DNA from: Chlorokybus atmophyticus
Lineage: Eukaryota; Streptophyta; Chlorokybophyceae; Chlorokybales; Chlorokybaceae
NCBI GenBank assembly: GCA_009103225.1
Contig: RHPI01002220.1
Coordinates: 40,310 to 81,771, forward strand
Length of the DNA: 41,462 nt
Direction of reading: 5' to 3'
A program made the translations under genes and the position numbers. Shown piece after piece: positions 22,666 to 33,616 of this stretch (its first letter is position 1; each line of letters begins with the position of its first letter). The notes beneath the pieces are model-generated. The model did no database searches. It saw nothing but the letters and a program-made list of their open reading frames with translations, and was not told the DNA's origin.

Positions 22666-24049
22666 ACGTAGTTGCGTCTAAACCTCACACCGATCGCTTC
22701 AATAAGACTGATATGAAACCGCGGGCACACAAGCGAGGCGTGCAACTCCTCCCTCCAATTGGAAAAATTGGTACCTTTGCCCATGTGTGCATGTGCGTGT
22801 GTGTGTGTCCGTGTCCGTGTGCGTGTACATGTGCGTGCGCGTGTGCACGTGTGCGTGTGTGTGCGTGTGTGTGTGCGTGCGTGTATGTATACATGCGTAT
22901 ATCTGTGCGTGTGTACGAGTGTATACGCGTGTGTATATGCGTGCGTGTGTACCTTTTTCTTTCTCCACATGTGTAGGTGCATGTGTGTGTGTGTCTCTCT
23001 CTTGTCTCAAAGCTCTCCCAAACAGGGCTTCCCCATACAGTCCCCCTTCCATCAATCTGCACCGTTCATGCGACACCAAGTAGTAGCGATATCTCCTCGC
23101 TTCCAAGAGACATATGAACAGCACGATGCTCGCGATCACGGCGAAGAACGCGCTCGATATCGATGAGTTGCTGACGGAAACGACCATCAGACCGCCAGTG
23201 AGAGTGATGGCCCAGTTGGTGGAAGTGTCGAGACGCTGCCTAAAGGGAGAGCGTGTGCGTGTGCGTGTGCGTGCGTGCGTGTGTTGGGGTAAGAGTGGGC
23301 GTCGTAATTGGTGATGGGTGGTAACGTTGTGTGTGAGTGATGAGAGTGGTGTACGCCAACCAACCTGTACACGCCGAGGCGGCCGACCTCTCCTGCAACA
23401 CACACAACCAACGTGAGCTTGTGTTACTTGTTGTGCTTGTTGCACGACTACCGTTTGCACGCAGTTGTGTGATGTGCGTGTCAAACGCGTGATTTGCTGA
23501 TGCAGGCGTGTGTCTGCGCATGTGTGCAATGCAGAGATGACTGTGTATGTGCACTGTTGTTGCTGTATAGCGTGCATTTGCCTGTGTGCGTGTGCGTGTG
23601 CGTGTGCGTGTGCGTGTGCGTGTGCGTGTGCGTGTGCGTGTGCGTGTGCGTGTGCGTGTGCGCGTGCGTATGCACAATTTCACCGCACACACATACACAC
23701 TTACCTCTGTACAGATGCACCAGCGCAGTGATGAGGTCGCTCTGTTTAAACTGGATCTCCTCCAATTTTGGAAAGCTGCTGCCACCACTCTGTTGCTGCT
23801 GCTTATCTGGTTGTTGTTGTTGTTGTTGGCTTTGTGCGGGCGCCGGCTTTCCTTTTGAAGCAAGTCTTACTTTCAGAAACAACAGACACGATGATACTAA
23901 ATGTACCATACATGGTTTGCGTGATACTACAAGTATGTACCTTGAGTTGGTGGCTCTATCTGTATGCATGTCGTGGGCATCTCCAAAGACACCGCTTGGT
24001 GCTGATTGATGTCGTTGGTGTTGTGGCTGTATGATGTGTCGTCGGCCAT
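22389..24049 (-). CDS. DUF2270-family multi-pass membrane protein
   Basis: Six-exon model of 284 residues: 24049-23941, 23869-23705, 23392-23365 (a 28-nt microexon), 23239-22953, 22774-22626, 22505-22389. All junctions are in phase. The N-terminus (1-75) is polar with a Gln run. The family core follows: ITALVHLYRGEVGRLGVYR, QRLDTSTNWAITLTGG, two hydrophobic segments, and the signature LLEARRYRYY (145-154). Next come NWREELHASLVCPRF, FRRNYVYLISGVFFGWLFK (228-246) and a last membrane segment (about 256-276). DUF2270 is a predicted integral membrane family known to me mainly from bacteria and archaea, with no assigned function; I infer acquisition by transfer or from an organellar ancestor. The exon 4/5 boundary sits in TG repeats and is the least certain. 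TGTAA lies 50 nt past the stop (22339-22335). Introns 2, 4 and 5 are TG/CG-repeat-rich. Confidence 0.85.
23583..23665. repeat. GTGTGC hexanucleotide repeat in DUF2270 intron 2
   Basis: About 13 near-perfect GTGTGC units. The tract lies wholly within the intron between the second exon and the 28-nt microexon. Confidence 0.9.
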
Positions 24050-25808
24050 CCTTTCGTAGCCCTGGTGTTAATAGAACGCACATGCAGTTTGTGCATTATC
24101 AGGGTAGTGTTGCTGACTGTGCTGTCATGCAGTAATGTTTATAGCGAAGCGCGTGTTAACACATACACACATGCATGTGCCTGTAGGCGACGCGCGCGCG
24201 CGCACACAGCACAACACATGTATACGGACACACACACAGCACAACAGACACAACACAACATGTATCCTTAGCCTTCATACACACATGTCGCAACCTTATG
24301 TTAAAGGCACACGTGGCACATTGACAACCACGTTTGAAACCGATTGCAAGCAAACACAGCAACACAGCAATTGCGTTACTCAATCTGGAGATGTTTGCAA
24401 GCACACCACGTTGAGATGAGCGTTGATTGAAATGGCTCCCAAACGCAGACGGAAAGATCGAACAAACAAGCCTCCCAAGTGAAGATTGCTGTACGTTTTG
24501 TGTACCCTCTGGCAATCTGATTCTGATAAGTGAGGGGATGCAAGTTGCTGCGTGCGCTGCAGGCTGTCATGCAAAAACTTTGCACTGTGGTCAGTTTCAA
24601 ACTTGCAAACACACCGACCACCATACAAATGCCGAAGACTGACTGGCTGCTTCTGCATGCGCCTCAAGCGCTCGACCCAAGCCGCTGTGATAGGATGATT
24701 GTTCCACTTGATTGTTGCCATGATTCTCGTGGTTGTGGTTGTGCTTGTAGGTGTAGGCGTGGCTGTTGCTTATAGCCTACCTGCGCCGCAGCAGATGAGG
24801 ACGCGAGTCGCTCCAGAGACAGCTGCCGCCTCACAGCCATAACCAAAGCCTAGCCGTCTATACTCTCTGCTGCTCCCTCCTCCATCCGCATTCCTCACCC
24901 TTTACCTCCGCCTCACCCTTCCACAGCCTCGCACAGAGATCTGATCTGATCTGATCAACAACCGTAACTTGTTCATAGGTGGGTTCTCGCCTTTGAGGGT
25001 TGGCAGGGGTGAATGTGTGCAGCCCCTGTCGCTGTCAAACAGACTCTCTCTGACTGAACTAACTGTTGCGTGCGTGACCGAGGATGGGTGTGTTTGGCAC
25101 AGGCGAATGGGAAGTCTGTTGAGGATGCCAACCTCAATCTGCAATCAACTTGTGTGCAGACATATGCAGCAAGTGTGAGTGAATTTATATTTAAGTTACG
25201 CGGGAGCTATTCGACACTCTGCACTGCGCATGTCTGTCTTGTGCACAGGGTGAAACATAGAGGGGCCCGCATTACGAGTGCATGTGTGGCATCAAATGTA
25301 TGCAGTAGTGGTCTTGTCTGTCTGGTAGTTAGACTGTGCAAATCTGACGTCTCTTGCGTGTTGGGTTAGGTGCGGTTTGTTAACAAAGATTTGCATGCAT
25401 ATGTGACGCACACGCAAGCACGGCATACGGCAACCAGCACACACAAGTAGTATGGTCTAGAAGCTGCGGGGCTGATACAGCGTGGGTCTTAGGCAGTGGA
25501 CAAGTACATGTTGGGCAGCAAGCAAGCCAAGTTAGGCAGGTAGTGCGCTGGGCCCCACAGCAGCATCGGTACTCTAGAGGTGCATGTGCCAATGCTGCTA
25601 TCCTGTGACATTGGCCAATAAAACTCAACTCCACACAGTCAGCTGACAAGCAATGAATGAATACACATTGGCAATGACCAAGCTAAGCACTTCACTACAA
25701 TGGTTGGGTCACTGCAATGGCAGTGACCCAACAACACCACAACTGCAACACATCAACGCGCCCCAAACCACATGTCCACACATCCACACATCACAACTCC
25801 ACCCCACA
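24050..25808. other. Intergenic region upstream of DUF2270 gene
   Basis: No recognised gene. An open minus frame at 24380-24721 has no family features and is not called. A GATCT tandem (about 24941-24956) and scattered CA-rich tracts are the only structure noted. The right part is the 3' flank of the next minus-strand gene. Confidence 0.4.
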
Positions 25809-26650
25809 TCAGTTGGCTGCGATCTGCTGCGGTCTTAGTGTAACGCCCGCTCCCCCTGTCGGCGAGTTGAACGCATCTTTCAGCGCGACCGCGGCTCTGG
25901 CCTGCGCGTGCGTGGCGGCGGCGGCCACCGCGCTCGAGCTCGGGGTCTGGTACGTCCTCGCGTACGTTGAGGAAGGGGTCGAAGTCTGGTAGTTCAGACC
26001 GTGCAGGCCGAGCGGGACCTGGCTCGCCGTCAGACGGTACCTGCAATGACATGTGTGGACACATGAGTGAATACACACATGCGAACGCATGCACGCACAC
26101 ACGCGCACACACGCATGCGCGCAGAGACAAGCGCACACGCACATGCACGCGCAAGTTGTGTGCGCGTGCCTGCACTCACACACGCATACACACACATGCG
26201 CGACATGAGGAACTGATACAACTCAACACACACAACAGGAGCAGGCTTGGATCTGTACCTGTATTCCTTGGCGGCATCGCTGCCGGCGGCGAGCCCCTTA
26301 GGTTCGAAATGTATGCGATACGTCGTTCTCGTGGTAGAACCCACGGCTGCAGCTGCCCGATCAATCTTTTGCTTCTGGAACGCGCGCGGGACCACATACG
26401 ATGACTTCGTAGACAAGTCTCCCGCTTCGGATTCGGGTTTACTGCTGGTTGTGGCGTCTGACTTGTGAGATCTGTCTGTGTTGTGCGCGCTCCGCTCCGT
26501 GTTGGTGTTCGTGCGGGCGGAGTTCGGGGCGCTCTCGTCCTCATGCTTGAACGCATGAACCCGAGCGGCAAGAGCCTTGCGATGCAACCTGCATGATTGA
26601 GACACATAAACGCATGCACAAGCACACGCAGACTCATCGATACACACGCC

Positions 26651-26681
<31 letters not shown>

Positions 26682-29600
26682 GCGCGCGCTGTGAACTGAT
26701 GTGCACCGGCACACAGCTCAACATGTTCCTGTAAGTTGACTGACCAGTTGAGTATACCATCCATGCCTGAGATGATGAACAAGTAGTCACCTGATCAACT
26801 CTGGCGTGTTCTGTCCGAACGCGATGCCGTACGATGAGACGTGCTGCTTGTCCGGTATGTGCCCCGCCCACGTCAGCGGCACGTTGCTCTTCCACGTGTC
26901 CATCACAGGAGGACCCTGCGATGGCGCCGCCTGCAAGAGTAAGAGAACACAACTTCAACACTTCATCATGTTGTGCGTGTGCATGTGCGTGTGTGCCGTC
27001 GTGTGTTGGTGCGTGTGCGTGTGCGTGTGCGTGTGCACGTGCGCGTGCGCGTGCGTCTCTGTCAGCCAACAACAAGTCCACATTATCACCTTTTCGCCAA
27101 CGGTGGAGATTCTGCTCAAGCTGTCGGCCACTTGCTTCTGCAACGCCTCCTGAATCTCCGAGCGGTGTCTCCGCTTCGCGAGGTTTGCGGGCTTGGCTCT
27201 GCTCTCGCCCACGAGGCGCCGCTTGTTGTCCGCCAACTCCTGTGTTGGGGAGCACAAATAAATACAATACAACCACCTTGTGAGACACAACCATACAACC
27301 ATACAGCACAACACCTTACACAACGCCATATGTAGTGTACGGACAACACAGAGCCATCAGACAACACAGAGATACCACACAAAACCAGTGAATATCCACA
27401 CAGACACAATGCCAAACGCAAGACACAGCACAACTCAAGACAAGACAACCCAACCCAACCCAACCCAACCCAACCCAACCCAACCCAACCCAACCCAACC
27501 TAACACCAACCCAACATCACCCACCTGTTCCCTCTCTGCCCACGCGGACGACGGCCTCCCTCCCCCGGCGTGCGCCGCGTGCGACGTGGACCTGTGGTTG
27601 CCGTTCGGTCTGACCGCGACGTGGAGGGAGCGGAGGACGTCGAGGAGGTCGCGGCGGTCGGCGTCGGAGGCGGCGGAGGAGGACGCGAGGTAGGAGGAGA
27701 TGGAGGCGCACGCGTCGGGGGAGAGGAGGTCGCCGTAGTAGAGCTGAGACACGACATGGGGAGGAATGAGTATACCACACGAGTGAAGATACACAACGTG
27801 CGTGCGTGCTTGCGCGTGCGCCAGCGTGCGCGTGTGTGTGTGTGTGTGCATGTGCAGTACGTTGTGATATCTTTGTGATACACTTGGGTACTCATCCACA
27901 CACACACACACGCGCGCGCGCGCGCGCGCATGCACATTCGTATGCACGTGTAAACACTTTCGCACAACACAGCTCCAGCAGCTCACGCACTGCATCGCAT
28001 AACGCATTACACACCACCCTAAACACCACTCCCGCACATCCACCTACCTGGTTCCTCCTCATGTGCTGGAAGAACTGCTCCGCCGACCCCGTGATCCCCG
28101 CGCCCAACATGCCGCCACCGTCCGCGGCCGCCGTGTTGGGATGCATCTCGCGGTACGTCGACTGCCACTGGGCGGAGGCGCTGGCACTGGCGCTGGCGCT
28201 GGTGCTGGTGCTCGGGTGCCAGCTGGACTGATGGGCGGCGTTGGAGGAGGGTAAGGGATTGGTACGCAACTCGCGGGCGGCCTATCGTTGGTGTGACGGG
28301 GTGAGGATGTGTGTGTAGATTGCGTTGTGTACTTGCGGTTGGGTGCAGCCGCAAGTACGCACACAACCACGAGTACGCGACACGATGTCCACGTCGTGTG
28401 TGTGGATCTGTGGTCGTGCGCCACACTTGTGGTCGTGTTGTGCATAAGCACGAACACTTGACACGATGTACACATACTATGTGTGGACTTGTGGTTGTGT
28501 TGCGCACACTATGCATACACCACAAGTCCAAGTACCTGCACGAGCTCTGGGGAGTGCTCGATGGCGCAGTGCACCGCTCTATACGTGGACATTTGCCAAT
28601 CCTGCGCCGCCTTTGCTGGCTGAGGCTGCTGCATGTGTGCTTCCGTCTCAGAACTCGTCCAAGCCTAAGAAACACCCAAAGTGTGTTGGTCATGAGTGCA
28701 ATGTTGTGTCACACGCCATGGACTACTACTACTCGTTGGTAACGTTGCTTGTGTAAACTTCACACCTGGCGAGTACTGGTAGCGCGTTCGAGCATGTGTT
28801 TCTCGGGTGGAGCGGTTTGGGGTCGTCTATGTGTGGCCACATTAGATGTTGTTGTTGATGATGGAGCGTTGCTCCTCGACGTGTTGGGCCGAGGCTTGGC
28901 CGCGCTCATTGTCACCGTCGACAATGGCGGGGCGATTGGTGTTGGAGTTGAGGACTGGGAGGAGTCGGCTGCCATTTCCAATGGCAAGGAGACAGCCTGC
29001 GTGGGCAGAGGTATAATGAGCAATGCGCGTGCAGGCGTGCGTGCGCACGCGCGCACACATATTTGCGCGTTTGTGTGTAATGTGCGTGCGTGCGAGCGTC
29101 CGTGCGTGGGTGGGTGGGTGGGTGCGTGGGTGCGCATGTGCGTGTGTGTGCACGTAGATATACGTGGGTGCGTGCGTGCGTGCGTGTGTGCACGACGTGT
29201 GTGTGCGTGCTTGAGAGGGTGCATGCGTGTGTGGGTGTGTGTCCACGTGCACACACGCACGTGTGCGTACATGCGTATGTGTGCGTGTATGCTGACGCTA
29301 CCATGTGTGCGTGTATGCTGACGCTACCAACCACATGTATAGCTGAACAGTCCCAGACAAGCACACACACCATTCTTCACACAATCTGATGCAACGACAA
29401 CCAACAAGACGGGACCAACACAACACACTCTTGTGCTTACTGCAAACACGCGCTGGAACTTGGTGCGCTCGTCCGCGGACGCCCGATCCAGCCACCCTTT
29501 CACTGTGGACGCATACTTGGGATCTTTCCACACTTTGGCTTGTTGTTGCTGTTGCTGTTGTTGTTGCTGCTGCTTCAGCTGATGTTGTTGCATGTGGGAG

Positions 29601-29806
29601 GGAGTGGAATTGTCCCTCAGTGCGCTGCTCGGCCTGCACGTGGCCGCCCTGCGGTTCTGTTGTGATTGTTGATGTTGTTGTTGTTGTTGTTGATGATGTG
29701 ATGGAGTTGATGTCGATGGCCGGCCTGTCTGACTGCCGCTGCGGCTGTGAGACTCGGCAAAGTGCTTGGCGGCGAGCGTGTCGGACTTTGTGCGCGCGTG
29801 TCCACC
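25809..29806 (-). CDS. Unrecognised Ser/Gln/Ala-rich protein with repeated S/T-T-Y-R motifs (5' end unresolved)
   Basis: Nine-exon model: 29806-29441, 28996-28766, 28664-28536, 28227-28048, 27743-27525, 27239-27090, 26930-26791, 26588-26259, 26040-25809. Every junction is GT-AG and in phase, giving 658 residues. The first listed exon has no ATG, so at least one upstream exon is missing. I do not recognise the family. Visible features are: two Gln tracts in the first exon; a charged segment VWKDPKYASTVKGWLDRASA; DWQMSTYRAVH and QWQSTYREMH as a spaced repeat; a predicted coiled, charged segment (ELADNKRRLVGE onward); WKSNVPLTWAGHIPDKQHVSSYGIAFG; and near the C-terminus STTRTTYRIHFEP and SSTYARTYQ. 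Repeated S/T-x-Y-x short motifs of this kind occur in ciliary microtubule-associated and inner proteins, so an axonemal role is possible, but that is inference. Low-complexity sequence limits certainty. Confidence 0.6.
27446..27500. repeat. CAACC pentanucleotide repeat (11 copies) in an intron
   Basis: A perfect run of CAACC lies in the intron between 27525 and 27239, close to its donor. Read in the gene's sense it is TTGGG/GGTTG, G-rich and quadruplex-prone. Confidence 0.95.
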
Positions 29807-32200
29807 CTGCAAGGTGAAGTGTCAAGAGCGGTATAGTTACAATGTACAACGCGTGTGAGACTGTCAGTTTGTTGCGTGCTTGCGTGTGTATGCGACACGA
29901 GATTTGAGAGAGACCTTGTGTGTGTACGCCTATGGTACTTCTTCGATTCACAACGTGAGTTGGTTGCTTGCGCAAGCTCATTGCTACGCGTACACATACT
30001 GCCTTGCTGCTTATGCAACACGCCCATACGCGCACAGGCAGTCAGCAAGCCAGGTGGGTAGCATCACGGGTAAGGCAGTATCTAGAATACAACTTCAACA
30101 GAAGGAGATGGCTGCTTGATGTTGTTGTTGTTGTTCGCTGATTCCGCATTTAAGCTGACCAGGACACCCACCCAGCACAGCGCGCTCACAATCCTGACTT
30201 GCTGTAGTGACTTATTACAATTAACAGTGACTTGCGTGAATGATTGAATGAATGAATGAATGAATGAATGAATGATTGACAACTTATCAACCGACCTGTT
30301 CAACACTTATACACAAGAGCTGATTGACACTGACTTGCTAGCAGAGTGACTTGCTGAGTTACGAGCAGAGTTGCAAGCCGACAAGCAACGGAGCTGATGG
30401 ACGCCAGGTGCAAATGCATTTAGGCATACACTCTCCAGATCCACACATAAGCAACTGCACCTTTGGTGTAATAATGGATGCGCCATTGACGCCAAGCTTC
30501 TGCGCCATTGCGTGCGTGCTTGCCTCACTTGGCAGCACCCTCCAAAGCTTGAACACAGACACTGTCCGTCACCTACCTGACCTGAAAACTCCGACTCTAA
30601 GTCTAACTTTCAACATGTTGCATTACCGTGACACAGCAGCAAGTCAATAGTAATGACCGAGTACAAGCAGTCGCCGCCGACACCGTGACAACAAGACGAC
30701 AACGCCGCCGACACTGCCCACAATAATAGCATGCAGTGCGGTGCATTCTCCTGCTGCCTGCGCTTTTTTCTCTCTCTGTCTTTTTGCCTCTGCCGCTTTG
30801 TCCGAGTTGACCGCCAGCTCGATATCAAACCAACCTCAGCAACGATATCAGCAAGAGAGCGGATAACGAATGCTTTGCGCTGCCGATTGGATTTCGACGA
30901 ATTTGCGAAGCGGATTGGTCCGCGTGTTGAGGTTCGATTCTCGAGTCCATCGCGAAAACCTCTTGATGCCAGGATTACAGGTTTGGAGGCTTCCCCAAAA
31001 CCCAAGGGTGTTTTTGAGGCAATATCTGTAACAGAATGGGATTTACCCGTGTTTTGGGTGTTAGGGCTGGAGTCGGTGTTTGGAGGTTTGTGTGAGCGTT
31101 TGGGGTGTTGGCAGCGGCGGCGGTGGCGATGGCGATGGCGGCCGTGGCGTCGTTGCCGTCTGTGTGGAGGTGCTTGTCAGAGGCCTCGTCTTCGTCATGC
31201 CTGTCGCGGTGCTCACAGACGCAGAGGGCGCTTCTGCTGGGACCGGGTGCAAGAAGAGTAGTTGGACTGAGCTTCAGCTTGCGGCGCACACAGCAGCACA
31301 CATGCACAGGTGTCAGTCAGCTGCATGTATGCTTTGATGACTCAGCATTGACACAGTGTGAAGGCTGAATGCGTGCAAGGCAACAAAGAGATATCTCTCT
31401 GTGTTAGCTTGTCAGCTTGGCTAAGTCAGGTGTTTGCAACGTACAGGGTATGAAGGTACCAACAGCTGGCAGGGCAAGCAACTGCTGTTAATCTGCTGTT
31501 TCTACGTTGAACACATGGCATTGCATGTGTTAGTGCGTGTTGCTTGTTGTGCATGTGGTCGTTGCAGCATAGCTGAGACCCATTTTGTCGGTTCTTATTC
31601 AGTACCAGCTTCAGACCCATGCATTTTGTTACTATGTGGCATTCTTGAAGCGTGGACACGTAGAAGCCAATTAAAGATGCAGAATGCACGGTGTCTATGT
31701 GCGTACCATTGGTATTGTTACAGCCCACACTGTCCATGTGGACATTCCCAGTATTGACATCCAGCGCGCAAATTTCACAGTTGTTAGCGTTGCTGGTTTT
31801 TGTTGTTGTTGTTGTTGTTGTCTGACACACACCTGTGAGTGTCATTAATGTTTGCTTGCTGGCAGGCAGTCAACAGGCACGCGACACTTGCAATGTCAAG
31901 GCTGACAGCGTGCTGACTGCCTCAGTTTGCATGCGGCATCGCGCTCATACTAAGGACTCTCATACATTGACGTGCCAGTGCACATTCACTCTTCCCGTCA
32001 TTGACGCTTTAGCTCAGCTATTGGTGTTTGCAGTAGACAGTCATTTTGTCTGTCGAGTCAGTTGTAGAGATCACTTCACGTCTGGTCTGCATGCTGTAGT
32101 GGTTTGCTTTACGCGTCGGTGTGCATGTATGCATTCACACGTGCACTCAATACAGCATGTACTCTTACTTACTTACATTTGCTAACACCTGCAATCTGAT
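29807..32200. other. Intergenic region between the S/T-T-Y-R gene and PYG7
   Basis: It must contain the missing first exon(s) of the minus-strand gene and the PYG7 5' flank. A TGAA tetranucleotide repeat lies at about 30244-30273 and a TTG repeat at about 31799-31822. A 176-codon plus-strand frame at 30731-31261 is open but matches nothing I know and is not called. Confidence 0.4.
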
Positions 32201-33616
32201 ATGCCAGCACGAGCTTTCACATCACGGCCGCCCTCCCCAAACCCCTTGTTCACCCCCCTTCGCCCTTCACCATCAACACCATCACCATCACCATCACCAT
32301 CATCAAGTAAACTCTTCAGGGAGACGAGGTTATTCAGCGCGCTGCCAACAGGATTGACCCTTGGCGCGCAGTACGTCGCAGACGTCGCCGCCACCGGAGA
32401 CGCCATTGAGTTCTCCGTGCAGATCGTGTACCTACTTGCGCTGCTGGCGTTCCTCGCAACGGGGAGCTTCCTTGTTGTGCGACAGGTGCGCACGCGTATG
32501 ATGTTGGCCGTTGGGTTGGAGGGCTTGTTCCATCGCACTTGCACATGATTGTATGATTAAGGGAGTTCAAGTTGTGCCAATGCATGCATGCATTGAGTGT
32601 TAAGACAGGTGCGTTAAGGTGTCCAGTTGCCTTGCAATCTGCATTGTTACTCTGCTTGTCAAGAGCATTCCTCTGCCTGTATGCCAAGTTCAACCACACA
32701 TTTTGCAGCTAAAGTTTTGTTGGTATTGTGTAATGCAAACAAGTCAAGATGCTTGAAGAGGATTGTCAGTTTGATTGGTTGTCTCCTGTTGCAGGTGCTG
32801 ATCCGTCGTGAGCTCGAGACGACGGCAAAGGATCTCCAGGAGCGCGCGCGCAAGGGCGAGTGCTCGGCGGGGGAGTATTTCGACCTCGGCGCCGTCATGC
32901 TGCGCAAGAAGTACTACTTCCTCGCCATCAAGTACCTTGACCAGGCCATAGATAAGTGGGACGGGGACCCGGCCGAACTCAGCAGGGTAAGAGTCCGTTT
33001 TGATCATGGGTGTGGAATGCGTGGATGTGTGTGTAATTGGGATACAAGTTGCTTGCGTGCTGTTCCAGACAGGTGCATTGCTAAAAACTACATTGCTGAT
33101 GTGCACGCCACACACACAACCACTATACTATTTGCAAGTATACTGTTGCTGTGCCTCATACACGAACACTACCAGTGTACTCGAGTGCATCATATGTATA
33201 CATGGGGAACGCAACTGTATTGTATATTCTGTTATGGCATACTTCACCACATAGCACTTTGCACCATGGTGTACTTCACTACCCTTGATTGTCACTCTCC
33301 GTTTATCAACCGATGGTCTGTGCGTTATGAACATGTCCAATCTCTCGTGCCGGTGCAGGTCTACAATGCCCTCGGTTTCGCCCACTTCCAGTCTCAGGAG
33401 CTCAAGGAGGCCCGCTCTTGCTACGAGCGCGCCCTCGAGGCGGACGACACCTATGTGACCGCGTGGAACAACCTCGGGGACGTGTTCGAGAAGAGCAAAG
33501 AATACCGTGAGGCGCTGAGGTGCTACCGACAGGCGCTCAGCTTCGATGAGAGCAACCCGATCGCCAAGGGGAGATTGGCGGATATGGAGACGAAAGTGCA
33601 GAGGTTGCAATTGTAA
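32201..33616 (+). CDS. PYG7: Photosystem I assembly TPR protein, Ycf37/PYG7 type
   Basis: Three-exon model of 244 residues: 32201-32485, 32795-32986, 33359-33616, all phase 0. Ycf37/PYG7 is a thylakoid-associated tetratricopeptide protein needed for stable photosystem I assembly in cyanobacteria and plants. Residues 1-60 are Ser/Pro/Arg-rich without acidic residues until Glu41 and read as a plastid transit peptide. One transmembrane segment follows ([20 protein letters not shown], about 73-92). A linker with [11 protein letters not shown] precedes three TPR-like units: [40 protein letters not shown] (160-179) and [20 protein letters not shown]. The order (membrane anchor, then ~3 TPRs) and the VYNALG and NNLG motifs match the family. 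TGTAA motifs lie 46 and 88 nt after the stop. The transit peptide's Ser-Pro run is encoded by a CATCAC-type repeat. An upstream non-coding or coding exon cannot be excluded. Confidence 0.88.

Noticed and set aside
22433-23577. Long open frames of Thr-His, Val-Cys or Arg-Thr repeats on both strands
   Set aside because: They are translations of TG/CA microsatellites inside introns and appear in several frames at once. Only the frames that join DUF2270 motifs were kept.
24380-24721. 113-codon minus-strand frame upstream of DUF2270
   Set aside because: No domain, no membrane or signal features, and no link in phase to the DUF2270 exons.
30925-30942. GGTTCGATTCTC resembling a Pol III B box
   Set aside because: No A box at the proper distance and no cloverleaf; judged chance.
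30731-31261. 176-codon plus-strand open frame with a segment RLDFDEFAKRIGPRVEVRF
   Set aside because: The antisense frame is also open. It has no recognised domain and no supporting splice context. It could be real, but I cannot support it.
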